NCBI GenBank assembly: GCA_034434335.1
Contig: DAOTZS010000101.1
Location: 1 to 28,004, forward strand
Source of the DNA: DAOTZS01 sp034434335
GTDB taxonomy: Bacteria > Chloroflexota > Anaerolineae > CG2-30-64-16
Reading direction: 5' to 3'
Length of the DNA stretch: 28,004 nt
Shown here: positions 1 to 7,361 of the stretch, one piece after another
Numbering within the stretch: position 1 is the stretch's first letter
How the letters are laid out: each line of letters starts with the position of its first letter
Position numbers and translations under genes: made by a program
The notes under the pieces: model-generated
Database searches by the model: none
Told to the model about the DNA's origin: nothing
What the model saw: the letters and a program-made list of their open reading frames with translations, nothing else

Positions 1-87
1 CAAGCTCGCCTTACGCGCCTCTGCTGGCGGGGTTGGGATGTGGGGCGAGCTCAAGCTCGCCTTACGCGCCTCTGCTGGCGGGGTTGG
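1..87. repeat. 51-bp-period direct repeat inside a coding region
   Basis: Bases 1-36 and 52-87 are identical over 36 bp, giving a 51-bp period, which is exactly 17 codons. The repeat therefore adds residues to the membrane protein without shifting frame. The junction (44-61) is itself a palindrome with 8-bp arms GGCGAGCT/AGCTCGCC. More copies may lie left of the window. Confidence 0.9.
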
Positions 88-441
88 AAGCCACCTCCCC
101 CACACCAGACGGATGAGCCAGGCAAGCGCGGCGGCCAGGGTCACCATCTCGGTGGGGGAAAAGACAGCCCTGCCCAGATGTTTGTACGAGCAAGCGAAGG
201 GGATGCAGAAGGCAATCAGCAGGAGGCTCAGGTCGAGCCTTAGATAGAAGAGGATAACCAACGCGCCAGCTTCGATGGCCCACAGCCCCCAGTAGTCAGA
301 CAGGGCAAAGGCGGCCAGGATGGTTGCCAGAATAGCGAGCTGGTAGCCCGTAGCCAGGTGGCGGTAGGCGCATGCCAGGCCATGGACGGCCTCTGAGAAG
401 GGAGAGGTCAGTGCTGATAGGCCAGAGAGATGACGGCTCAT
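1..441 (-). CDS. O-antigen ligase/polymerase-like membrane protein, N-terminal part (cut by window edge)
   Basis: The minus strand is open from an ATG at 441-439 to base 1, 147 complete codons with no stop, so the gene continues past the left edge. Hydrophobic segments lie at about residues 33-49, 52-67, 70-86 and 97-113. A 'FSPTEMV' motif followed by a Trp/Leu-rich helix resembles the N-terminus of bacterial O-antigen ligase family (Wzy_C) proteins, which join or polymerise surface glycans at the outer face of the membrane. Residues 119-147 are a hydrophilic stretch made of one complete 17-residue repeat (PTPPAEARKASLSSPHI) and 12 residues of a second. It is the last of three minus-strand genes (GT4, beta-mannosidase, this), which supports a surface polysaccharide role. 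No good ribosome-binding site is visible before the ATG, so the start is uncertain. The C-terminal catalytic loop is not in view; another polytopic membrane protein is possible. Confidence 0.7.
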   Translation of the reverse strand, partial: MSRHLSGLSALTSPFSEAVHGLACAYRHLATGYQLAILATILAAFALSDYWGLWAIEAGALVILFYLRLDLSLLLIAFCIPFACSYKHLGRAVFSPTEMVTLAAALAWLIRLVWGRWLPTPPAEARKASLSSPHIPTPPAEARKASL

Positions 442-505
442 GTGCGGGCTACGGCAACTGCTCGACCCTGTTCCCTTATCCTCACAGGGTGAAGGGGCTG
501 AGAGA

Positions 506-550
506 AGCGGTTGTGTGGCGGCGGCCTTCGGCCGCCGCCACACAACCGCT
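506..550. repeat. Perfect 21-bp inverted repeat (intergenic hairpin)
   Basis: Bases 506-526 and 530-550 are perfect reverse complements separated by the 3-base loop TTC. The element sits between the stop of the beta-mannosidase (585) and the start of the membrane protein (441), both on the minus strand. It could slow or end transcription of the mannosidase, but neither side has a proper T-tract, so it may equally be a REP-like palindrome. Confidence 0.85.
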
Positions 551-584
551 CTTTCTGCCCCTATCCCTTTCGGTTGATTTACTC

Positions 585-3077
585 TCACGCAAACGAGTTA
601 TAAAGGGAACGCACTCGCAGGCTGGCCCGGGCTCGCCCGAGATCCCATCCTGCTGGCAGCGGGCAGGTGACGGTCACCTGGCGGCCGGCGGGCAGGTCGA
701 AGTAGTTGTCGCTGAAGACGACATCGGCGCCCTCCAGTTCCAGGCACACGAAGCGGGCCAGCTCTCGGGCGCTCACGTCGAAAGCCAGCCGGTCCCCCTC
801 CTGGCGGATGTCCACCTTCAGGCCGGGGTCGCGCAGTTCCAGGTGCTTGCTGGGGACAAAAGTGGCCACCTGCCGCGCGATGACCTGGCCATCCTGGCGT
901 AGCTCGGCCACGAAGACCAGATCGCGGCGATTGCCACCCAGCAGGCCAGGGATCCTGTAGGCGACGGCCTGCTCGGCGAAATCGAAAGTGCGGATCAGGA
1001 CTGAGGTCAGGGGTGGCACGTGTACGGCTTCCTCTCCGCTCGCCAACACCTGGCCGGCCAGAGTCTCCAGCGACCAGGCCACCGTGCCTTCCCAGGCCGT
1101 GCGCAGGTCGCTGCTCACGTGCACGCTCATCGTGGTGCCCGCATCCTCAACCGACAGCAGGACCGGCGCGTAGAAGCGCCGCGCGGCGTAGTGCAGCGCC
1201 TTCCAGCGCCCGAAATAGTCCAGGCTGGACCAGGAGGCTACCGGCCAGCAGTCGTTGAGCTGCCAGTAGAGGGTGCCAGCTACGCGCTGCTTGTGGCGTC
1301 GCCAGTGCTCTACTCCGTAGCGGATCCCCTCGGCCTGCAGCACCATGCTCAGGTAGACCAGCGAGGGGAAGTCCTTGGGCATGCGGAAGGTATCGGCCAT
1401 CTGGGCGATGATCAGGCCGTTGCCACTGCTGTGGCGCTGGTGATGCTCCATGATGTATGAGGTCATGTTCCAGTCGGCCTCGTCGGCATAGGTGCGGATG
1501 GTCTCCAGAGGGGGCAGCGACTGGAAGCCGAACTCGCTCATGAAGCGCGGGTATTGCTGGCGATAGGCGGTGAAGGGCTTGCGGCCATGCCACACATCCC
1601 AGTAGTGGGAATCGCCCTGCTCCTGGCCATTAGGGTCCTGGAATGGGATGCCTGAAGATGGCGAACTGGGCCAGTAGGGCCGGTCGGGGTCCTCTTCGGC
1701 CACCCAGGCCGGGAGCAGTTGATGGAAGAAGCGATCGTACGCCTGTTTCATGTCCTGTAATTCGGGCCGATTCCAGCCCCAGTTCGCCCAACCCCATTCC
1801 ATCTCGTTGTTCCCGCACCACAGGGCCAGGCTGGCACGATGGCGCAGCCGGCGCACATTCTGCCTGATCTCCTCCTCGACATTTTGCAGGAAGGCCGGCT
1901 CATCCATGGGATACGTGCTGCACGAGAAGATCATGTCTTGCCAGACCAGGATGCCGTAGCGATCGCAGAGGTCGTAGAAGCGGTCCTCTTCATAGAAGCC
2001 GCCCCCCCATACGCGCAGCATGTTTTGATGCGCCTCGGCGGCTGAGCGGATCAGGTGCTCGAGGTGGGCGTCGCTGATGCGGGTGGGGAAGGAGTCGGCC
2101 GGGATCCAGTTGGAGCCCTTGGCGAAGATGGGCACGCCGTTGACCACGAACTGGAAGGAGCGGCCCCACTGGTCCTGTACCTGGCGCAGCTCCAGGGTGC
2201 GCAGGCCAATATGGTAGGAGAGGCGATCAAGCTCTGCGGTGGGGGTTGTCCTGCTCAGGGCAACGGCGACGGCATAGAGCGGCTGGTCGCCGTAGCCGTT
2301 GGGCCACCAAAGCTGTGGGTTGCTGATCTGGCTGCGCAACACCACAGGCTGGCCGTTTGTGATCTCGCAGGTGTCGGTAAAGGTGGTCCCGTCGGCCGCG
2401 GTGATAGTGAGGGTGGCAGCCAATGGCTCTTCCTGCCACCGTTCGGTGGCCACCCTGGCCTCGACGGTCACAGCCCCCTGCGCGTGTTGCTGGCGCAGGT
2501 GTACATCGGCCAGGCGGGCAATGCTGTATCCCTGGAGGCTGATCTCTTTCCAGATGCCTATGGGCGGCAACTGGGGCCCCCAGTCCCAGCCGAACTGGCA
2601 TGGCACCTTGCGCAGATGCGGCCCACCGGCGATGGCCTGGCTGACACCGTACATCGGGCGTTCAGCCTGCCGCGCGGTGACATACTTCACCGGCGAGCGG
2701 AAGGTGATCAGGAGTTCGTTTTCCGCAGGCTTCAGGAGGGATTTGACCTCCCACTCGTAACGGCGGAACATGTTGTCGGTCTGGCCCAACAGATGGCCAT
2801 TCAACCGTACCTCCGCCAGGGTATCCAGCCCCGCGCAGACCAGGTAGACGCGCTCTTCGGCCAGCAGGGTGGGGTCTGGGGTGAAAACCCGGCGATACTC
2901 CCAGTCGCTTTCAGCCACCCATTGGACGCGTTTCTCGTTGTCTCCCACGAAGGGGTCGGGGATGCGGCCCAGGGCCAGGAGGTCAGTGTGAACACCGCCG
3001 GGCACCTGGGCTGGTAACCATTCTTTTGTGCCGACCTGGCGGAATTGCCAGGGACCACAGAGGGATTGAACACGCAT
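585..3077 (-). CDS. Beta-mannosidase, glycoside hydrolase family 2
   Basis: This 830-residue protein should remove non-reducing terminal beta-D-mannose from oligosaccharides. It has the GH2 layout: N-terminal sugar-binding jelly roll with 'FGWDWGPQLPP' near residue 162, an immunoglobulin-like domain from about 190 to 300, and a TIM barrel. The predicted acid/base is Glu425 in 'WCGNNEMEWGW' and the nucleophile is Glu515 in 'FMSEFGFQS', both typical of beta-mannosidases rather than beta-galactosidases. Length matches the family (about 820-880). No signal peptide is present, so it should act in the cytoplasm on imported oligosaccharides. The ATG is preceded by AAGGAG six bases upstream. It lies between a glycosyltransferase and an O-antigen-ligase-like gene, but a catabolic rather than a glycan-building role is likely. 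Confidence 0.93.
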   Translation of the reverse strand: MRVQSLCGPWQFRQVGTKEWLPAQVPGGVHTDLLALGRIPDPFVGDNEKRVQWVAESDWEYRRVFTPDPTLLAEERVYLVCAGLDTLAEVRLNGHLLGQTDNMFRRYEWEVKSLLKPAENELLITFRSPVKYVTARQAERPMYGVSQAIAGGPHLRKVPCQFGWDWGPQLPPIGIWKEISLQGYSIARLADVHLRQQHAQGAVTVEARVATERWQEEPLAATLTITAADGTTFTDTCEITNGQPVVLRSQISNPQLWWPNGYGDQPLYAVAVALSRTTPTAELDRLSYHIGLRTLELRQVQDQWGRSFQFVVNGVPIFAKGSNWIPADSFPTRISDAHLEHLIRSAAEAHQNMLRVWGGGFYEEDRFYDLCDRYGILVWQDMIFSCSTYPMDEPAFLQNVEEEIRQNVRRLRHRASLALWCGNNEMEWGWANWGWNRPELQDMKQAYDRFFHQLLPAWVAEEDPDRPYWPSSPSSGIPFQDPNGQEQGDSHYWDVWHGRKPFTAYRQQYPRFMSEFGFQSLPPLETIRTYADEADWNMTSYIMEHHQRHSSGNGLIIAQMADTFRMPKDFPSLVYLSMVLQAEGIRYGVEHWRRHKQRVAGTLYWQLNDCWPVASWSSLDYFGRWKALHYAARRFYAPVLLSVEDAGTTMSVHVSSDLRTAWEGTVAWSLETLAGQVLASGEEAVHVPPLTSVLIRTFDFAEQAVAYRIPGLLGGNRRDLVFVAELRQDGQVIARQVATFVPSKHLELRDPGLKVDIRQEGDRLAFDVSARELARFVCLELEGADVVFSDNYFDLPAGRQVTVTCPLPAGWDLGRARASLRVRSLYNSFA

Positions 3078-3118
3078 GGTAGGCTCCTTCTGAGTTTTGT
3101 AGATTGCTCATCATTTAC

Positions 3119-3374
3119 AGGAGTTACGCAGTTGCACTACGCTGTACCCCCACCCCCTAGCTCCTCACAAGGGTAGGTTTTTGCAGGGTTGGGAGGCTGC
3201 CCGGCGATAAATCGCCGGGCTAAGAGAGCAAAGCCCCTTCGGGGCTGGATACTTAGCCCGCAGGGCTTCGCTCTTTCAACCCGGACGTTTACGTCCGGGC
3301 CTTCTGGCAAAAACCTACACTTGTAAGCCCCCTAGCTCCCGCCCCCAAGCGGGGGCGGGCGGAATCCTTTGATG
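3119..3374. mobile_element. Truncated palindromic repeat element with a nested second element
   Basis: Bases 3119-3164 and 3328-3374 together match the left part of the element at 4767-4964: both begin AGGAGTTACGCAGTTGCACT and end with a GC-rich palindrome followed by GAATCCTTTGAT. The right terminal repeat seen in the 4767 copy is missing here. The copy is interrupted by an insert (3165-3327) flanked by the 12-bp direct repeat CCCCCTAGCTCC (3153-3164 and 3328-3339). There is no room for a protein, so this is a MITE-like or REP-like non-autonomous element. Its right end runs into the glycosyltransferase gene and includes that gene's stop codon. Confidence 0.7.
3165..3327. mobile_element. Nested 163-bp inverted-repeat insert
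   Basis: Near-terminal inverted repeats at 3167-3184 and 3307-3324 match at 17 of 18 positions. A 12-bp direct repeat (3153-3164, 3328-3339) borders the insert, as expected for a target duplication. Inside are two nearly perfect hairpins, 3199-3208/3211-3220 and 3280-3288/3291-3299, plus a smaller GCCCC-TTC-GGGGC hairpin near 3232-3245. No coding capacity is visible. Confidence 0.7.
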
Positions 3375-4468
3375 GCCTGGTATACCTGGTAGGTAGCAGC
3401 TGCGATGCGGGCCTGGGTGTAGTGGTCCAGGACACGTTGTCGGCCCCGAGCGGCGAGTTCAGCCCGCCGCGCGGGGTCTCCAGCCAGCTCCGCAATGGCA
3501 TCCCGCAGCGCCATGACATCTTGCTGGGGGACGATTATCCCTGCGTCCCCAATGACATGGGGGATTGCCCCGGCATCGGACCCGATGACCGGCACGCCAC
3601 AGGCCATCGCCTCAATCAGCACCCGGCCAAACTGCTCCGTCCAGTTAGGGCGGGTGATCGAGGGCAACACCAGTATATCCATCTCTGCATAGAAGCGGGG
3701 CATCTGCGCGGAGGGGAGGTGGCCCCAGAAACGCACCTGATCGGCAATGTTCAACTCGCTGGCAACTCTGGCCAGCCTGGCCCTATCCGGGCCATCTCCC
3801 AGGATGGCCAACCTCCAACCGGTTCGCGGCAGGCCGGCACAGGCGCGCAAGAGCAGCTCCACCCCTTTCTCCGGCACCAACCTGCCCGCATAGCCGATCA
3901 TCACATCCCCATCCGTTGAACCCCTCATCTTTTGCGGTGCGAAGATGTGCGGGTCAACACCAAACTGCGGGATGACGGCAACAGGTCCCCGATAGCCCTT
4001 GGCTCGCAGCACGCTGACAGCCCCCTGGTTGCCGGCGATGGCGTAGGCGGCGCGGCGGTAATTGCTCCTTTCAAAGTGGGAAAAGGGCCAGGGATAGCGG
4101 CGCTCCAGGTTTTGCCAGGTGAAGAAGAGCCCGCGCGCGCCCACGGCCTGGCCCAGGCGCAGCGCATGCCAGGTGGCCAGGTTGTAGGGCTCTTCGTCTA
4201 CATGCAGCACGTCGGGGCGTAACTGGCGCAACAGCCGACCCAGGGTGGGGTAGAAATGCAGGTGGTACTGGCCGTTAAAGGCCAGAGGCGCCACGAGTAG
4301 GGTGTAGCCGGCAGTGTGGCCGGGCTCCAGGCGGGCTTCCCCGCCCCGGTCGCGCCAGGTTGGCGGCACGATGGCCGTCAGCTCGATACCGGGCAGGCTG
4401 GCCAGCTCCTCCAGCTTACGGCGATAGGTGGCGGTTACCAGCGCCTTGGATAACATGACAACTCGCAC
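3332..4468 (-). CDS. Glycosyltransferase family 4 (GT-B fold)
   Basis: This 378-residue cytoplasmic enzyme should transfer a sugar from a nucleotide donor to a glycan or lipid-linked acceptor. The C-terminal half has the GT4 signature: 'GYAGRLVPEKG' (residues 192-202) and 'EQFGRVLIEAMACGVPVIGS', whose Glu278 and Glu286 form the E-x7-E donor-binding motif. The start is GTG at 4468, nine bases or so after GGAGGGAG; the ATG four codons later has no comparable site. The last 12 residues (367-378, KGFRPPPLGGGS) and the stop codon lie in the palindromic element at 3119-3374, so the original C-terminus seems to have been replaced. The donor and acceptor cannot be told from sequence. Confidence 0.9.
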   Translation of the reverse strand: MRVVMLSKALVTATYRRKLEELASLPGIELTAIVPPTWRDRGGEARLEPGHTAGYTLLVAPLAFNGQYHLHFYPTLGRLLRQLRPDVLHVDEEPYNLATWHALRLGQAVGARGLFFTWQNLERRYPWPFSHFERSNYRRAAYAIAGNQGAVSVLRAKGYRGPVAVIPQFGVDPHIFAPQKMRGSTDGDVMIGYAGRLVPEKGVELLLRACAGLPRTGWRLAILGDGPDRARLARVASELNIADQVRFWGHLPSAQMPRFYAEMDILVLPSITRPNWTEQFGRVLIEAMACGVPVIGSDAGAIPHVIGDAGIIVPQQDVMALRDAIAELAGDPARRAELAARGRQRVLDHYTQARIAAATYQVYQAIKGFRPPPLGGGS

Positions 4469-4512
4469 GCGCCTTGCTCTCCCTCCGCATGAAGTCGCTG
4501 CTACAAGTGGCT

Positions 4513-4518
4513 ATTATA
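4513..4518 (-). promoter_or_regulatory. Possible -10 box for the GT4 glycosyltransferase
   Basis: A consensus TATAAT reads on the minus strand about 45 bases upstream of the GTG start. No convincing -35 box is found at 16-18 bp spacing, so this is a weak call based on one perfect hexamer. Confidence 0.4.
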
Positions 4519-4586
4519 CTGTGGGAAAGCACAAAACCAGAAGCTCGGATGTGGCGCTTGCCCCAATAGCAATCTTCTGTTATCCT

Positions 4587-4688
4587 TAAGGCATGTCTGA
4601 GAATTCGCTCGTAGGGGCTTGTAGGGGCACAGCGACGCTGTGCCCCTACTACGAGCCCCTACTACGAGCGTTTTTCGACACGCTCTTA
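4587..4688. mobile_element. 102-bp palindromic MITE-like element
   Basis: The ends are imperfect inverted repeats beginning TAAG and ending CTTA, each leading into CGCTCG/CGAGCG. The centre is a perfect hairpin with 13-bp arms (4621-4633 and 4637-4649) of the GTAGGGGCACAGC type. The whole element can fold into one long stem. No coding capacity. Confidence 0.65.
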
Positions 4689-4766
4689 GTCCTTATATTG
4701 GTCCGCACATCCTGCGTGAGGTTGAATATGTTCCTCTCCGGTAGCGCGGCGTACCCTTGAGTTGAT

Positions 4767-4964
4767 AGGAGTTACGCAGTTGCACTACGCGGTACCCCCA
4801 CCTCCTGGCCCCCGCCCCCAATCGGGAGCGGGGGAATCCTTTGATAGGGGTATTCTGGGCGGCTTCGCCGCCCAGAATACCCCTAATCTCGACCCCCCTC
4901 CCCCGCAAGGGACGGGGAAAGGGGTAGGGGGATGGGGCGATACGCTCTAAAGTGCGTAACTCCT
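4767..4964. mobile_element. 198-bp repeat element with 12-bp terminal inverted repeats
   Basis: AGGAGTTACGCA at 4767-4778 is matched by its exact reverse complement at 4953-4964. Inside are a GC-rich palindrome (about 4808-4835) and a perfect hairpin, 16-bp arms around a TTC loop, centred near 4866. The left 80 bp are shared with the truncated copy at 3119-3374. This is the fuller copy of that family and shows its proper right end. Confidence 0.75.
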
Positions 4965-4994
4965 GTAAGTTGACACCATGGCGGGGGAGAGTCC

Positions 4995-5945
4995 ATGCCT
5001 TCATATAGGATCATTGTCAATCCTGTGGCCGGCCGGGGCCGGGGCCGGCATGCCAGGGCTGTTGTCGAGCAGGTGTTCAAAGAGGCGGGCGTGTCCTATG
5101 AGCTGAGCGAGAGCCGTGCTCCTGAGGAGGTGCCCAGGCTGGCCTATGATGCCGCGCTGCATGGGTACGAGGTGGTAGTGGGGGTGGGCGGCGATGGCAC
5201 TACGCACGGTATCGTGAACGGCCTGGTGCGGGCCGCTCAGGAGCAGGGGAAGTGGGACGCCGGCAGGCCAGTCGGTGCTCTGGGCGTGGTGCCTGTGGGC
5301 ACGGGCAACGACTTCTGTTGGCGGCTGGGTGTGCCCGAGAATGAGCCGGAGCGCGCCTGCCGACTGCTCCTGGCCGACCACCGTCGGCTGCTCGACCTGG
5401 GGCGGGTCAGCGATGAGCATGGCCGGGTGGAGATCTTCCACAACCACCTGGGAGGTGCCTTCGAGGCTGCCACCGCGGTGGAAAGCCTGAAGATCCGGCG
5501 CCTGCAGGGATTGTTGCTATACCTGGTGGCAGTCCTGCGGGTGGTCCCCCAGTATACCAGGGCACCTCTGATCACCCTGCACTATAACGGCCGCGTCGAG
5601 ACCCGTCCGCTGCTGTTGGCTTCGGTGGCCAACGGCGGACGCAGCGGTGGGGGGTTCAAGATTGCACCTATGGCGCAACCCGACGATGGCGAGCTGGACC
5701 TGGTCCTGGCCGACAGCCCCAACCCGCTGATCACCCTGTGGCTGCTGCCGCAGTTTCTGCGTGGGACTCACATTCATCAGAAGCGGTACGTCAAGATCGA
5801 GCGCACCTCTCATGTGATCCTGGAGGCGCCGGCCGGCATCCCGGTGCACCTGGACGGGGAGATCTATCGTACCGATGCCCGTCGTCTTGAGATAGAGGTC
5901 CTGCCGCGGCGTCTGGAGGTGGTCGCAGCTCCGGCCGGCAGGTGA
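4995..5945 (+). CDS. Diacylglycerol/lipid kinase family protein (YegS/BmrU-like)
   Basis: This 316-residue protein belongs to the family that phosphorylates diacylglycerol or related lipid alcohols with ATP at the inner face of the membrane. The N-terminal catalytic domain shows 'NPVAGRGRG' (residues 9-17) and the nucleotide-binding GGDGT at 65-69, followed by 'PVGTGNDF' in the 90s-100s. The C-terminal beta-sandwich carries the conserved 'HLDGE' near residue 282. Length is typical (290-330). The ATG follows GGGGGAGAG at a good distance. The upstream repeat element ends only 30 bp before the start, so its promoter is either inside or next to the repeat. Substrate is not determined; sphingosine or undecaprenol-like lipids are alternatives. 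Confidence 0.9.
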   Translation: MPSYRIIVNPVAGRGRGRHARAVVEQVFKEAGVSYELSESRAPEEVPRLAYDAALHGYEVVVGVGGDGTTHGIVNGLVRAAQEQGKWDAGRPVGALGVVPVGTGNDFCWRLGVPENEPERACRLLLADHRRLLDLGRVSDEHGRVEIFHNHLGGAFEAATAVESLKIRRLQGLLLYLVAVLRVVPQYTRAPLITLHYNGRVETRPLLLASVANGGRSGGGFKIAPMAQPDDGELDLVLADSPNPLITLWLLPQFLRGTHIHQKRYVKIERTSHVILEAPAGIPVHLDGEIYRTDARRLEIEVLPRRLEVVAAPAGR

Positions 5946-5980
5946 AGCGCGGTCCGTCGTGCGGCCGGCTCTGTTTGGCA

Positions 5981-5986
5981 TATAAT
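5981..5986 (+). promoter_or_regulatory. -10 box (TATAAT) just before an ATG: possible leaderless transcript
   Basis: A perfect TATAAT ends six bases before the ATG at 5993. A start of transcription about seven bases after the box would fall on the ATG itself. No ribosome-binding site is present between box and ATG. The -35 region is weak. Confidence 0.5.
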
Positions 5987-5992
5987 ACTTCC

Positions 5993-6733
5993 ATGATCAC
6001 TGGAACCTTGATCAACGTTGCAACGGTCATTGCCGGGGGCACCATCGGCACGATCCTGGGCAACCGTTTGCCCGATAGGGTGAGGGAAACCGTGCTCCAT
6101 GGCCTGGGCTTGATGACCCTGGTGATCGGTGCCAGCATGGCCATCACCACGCGCAATGTGCTAATCCCCCTGTTCAGCGTGTTGATCGGCGGCATCCTGG
6201 GGGAGGTGCTGGGCATTGAGGATGCCCTGGAGCGGGTGGGGAAGTGGGCCGAGGCGCGGCTGGGCCGGTCGGGCCAGGAGGATGGGACGACTTCCGGCCG
6301 GCCTGGCATGGTACAGGGCTTTGTGACGGCCAGCCTGGTATTCTGTGTCGGCCCGTTGACTGTGGTGGGTTCGATCCAGGATGGGCTGATGGGGGACCAT
6401 ACGCTGCTGGCGGTCAAGTCGCTCCTGGACGGTTTCGCCTCAATGGCGTTGGCAGCCTCCCTGGGTGCAGGGGTTATCCTGTCGGCTGGCACCGTCTTGA
6501 GTTATCAGGGTGGCCTGAGCCTGCTGGCCATGTTGTTCGGCGCGGCCTTGGGCGGGGTGACGCGTGAGACCCCCTGGGTGGTGGAAATGACTGCTACAGG
6601 GGGCGTGGTGATCCTGAGTATCGCGTTTCTTCTTCTGGACATCAAGCGCATTCGGGCAGCGAACCTGTTGCCGGCCATCTTTGTGGCGCCGCTGCTCGTC
6701 TCAGTCCTGGGCTGGCTGGGTATTGGCTTTTAG
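5993..6733 (+). CDS. DUF554 family membrane protein (YdfK/YqgA-like)
   Basis: This 246-residue integral membrane protein has about six or seven hydrophobic segments. It opens with 'MITGTLINVATVIAGGTIG' and has the Gly-rich 'GPLTVVGSIQDGLMGD' and 'KSLLDGFASMALAASLGAGV' blocks that mark DUF554. The family's function is unknown; transport is often supposed without proof. I chose the ATG at 5993 because family homology begins there. A GTG at 5942 would add 17 non-conserved residues and overlap the previous stop by translational coupling. A loop near residues 75-100, before 'MVQGFVTASLVF', is polar. It lies in a same-strand run with the lipid kinase before it and a P-loop kinase after it. Confidence 0.88.
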   Translation: MITGTLINVATVIAGGTIGTILGNRLPDRVRETVLHGLGLMTLVIGASMAITTRNVLIPLFSVLIGGILGEVLGIEDALERVGKWAEARLGRSGQEDGTTSGRPGMVQGFVTASLVFCVGPLTVVGSIQDGLMGDHTLLAVKSLLDGFASMALAASLGAGVILSAGTVLSYQGGLSLLAMLFGAALGGVTRETPWVVEMTATGGVVILSIAFLLLDIKRIRAANLLPAIFVAPLLVSVLGWLGIGF

Positions 6734-6790
6734 TTGGTTGCATGGCGGCTTCTTCGATCCCGCGCTCGGCCGGGGGTGATGGGGGTTGCC

Positions 6791-7354
6791 ATGTCGCCCG
6801 ATCCACAATTGATCGTTTTTGCCGGCCTGCCTGGCACAGGCAAGACCAGCCTGGCGCGGGCTGTGGCGCGCGAGCTGGCCGCAGTTTACCTGGACAAGGA
6901 TACGATCAAGGAGTGTATCCTGGCCCAGGCTGCGGAGCTGAAGGTGGAGCAGGGGGAGAAGCTGGCTGGCCCCCTCTCCTACGAGTTACTGGTGAGCCTG
7001 GCGCGCGATAACCTGACCCTGGGCCTTTCGGTGGTGCTCGACAGCCCGGCCGCGTATCAGCTTTTCCGCGATAAAGTCAAGCAGTTGGCGCGGGCTGTGC
7101 GGGCAGATCTGCGTCTCATCGAGTGCATTTGCACCGATGAAAAGCTGCTGCGCCAGCGCGTGGAGGGCCGGGGCCCGGATGCGCCGGCGTTTCGGACTCG
7201 CGATTGGGCGACCTATCAGCGTGAGCGCGCGCAGTTCGAACGGCTCACCGACCGCCGGCTGGTGGTAGATACCGCGGAATCGGTAGCCACCAACCTGCGC
7301 AAAGTGCTGAGATATCTGGGCCATCATCGTCTTGAAAGCGGTCTCGAGGAGTAA
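6791..7354 (+). CDS. Small AAA-type P-loop kinase (zeta-toxin/gluconate-kinase-like fold)
   Basis: This 187-residue cytoplasmic protein begins almost at once with a Walker A motif, 'GLPGTGKTS' (about residues 12-20), followed by 'LDKDTIKECIL', where Asp would act as the phosphate-acceptor-side residue in small-molecule kinases. A Lys/Arg-rich lid region ('RQRVEGRG') follows near 135. The family covers kinases of sugars, antibiotics and nucleotides as well as zeta toxins; the substrate here cannot be assigned. No antitoxin-like gene is adjacent, so a toxin role is unlikely. I chose ATG 6791, which follows GGGGG at about five bases; ATG 6779 or TTG 6734 would add a short unconserved tail. The HAD hydrolase begins seven bases downstream, indicating an operon. 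Confidence 0.78.
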   Translation: MSPDPQLIVFAGLPGTGKTSLARAVARELAAVYLDKDTIKECILAQAAELKVEQGEKLAGPLSYELLVSLARDNLTLGLSVVLDSPAAYQLFRDKVKQLARAVRADLRLIECICTDEKLLRQRVEGRGPDAPAFRTRDWATYQRERAQFERLTDRRLVVDTAESVATNLRKVLRYLGHHRLESGLEE

Positions 7355-7361
7355 GAGGTGT

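Larger units (their letters stand above)
4469..4994. other. 526-bp gene-free gap between divergent transcription units
   Basis: The gap separates the minus-strand glycosyltransferase from the plus-strand lipid kinase. It holds two repeat elements (4587-4688 and 4767-4964) that fill over half of it. No plausible protein gene or RNA gene is visible. Bases 4689-4766 show nothing recognisable. Confidence 0.8.

Noticed and set aside
1..87. Short direct repeats considered as a CRISPR array
   Set aside because: Only two copies with a 15-bp spacer, and the repeat is in frame inside a coding region.
2055..3017. Long plus-strand open frame opposite the beta-mannosidase
   Set aside because: It is a shadow of a GH2 gene with clear catalytic motifs on the minus strand; its own translation has no recognisable domain.
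3119..3374. Repeat cluster considered as a CRISPR or an integron attC array
   Set aside because: The repeats are inverted and nested rather than evenly spaced, no cas or integrase gene is near, and the pieces match another intergenic element.
5942..5992. GTG at 5942 as the start of the DUF554 protein
   Set aside because: It adds 17 residues that do not look like the family and lack a ribosome-binding site; homology begins at ATG 5993.
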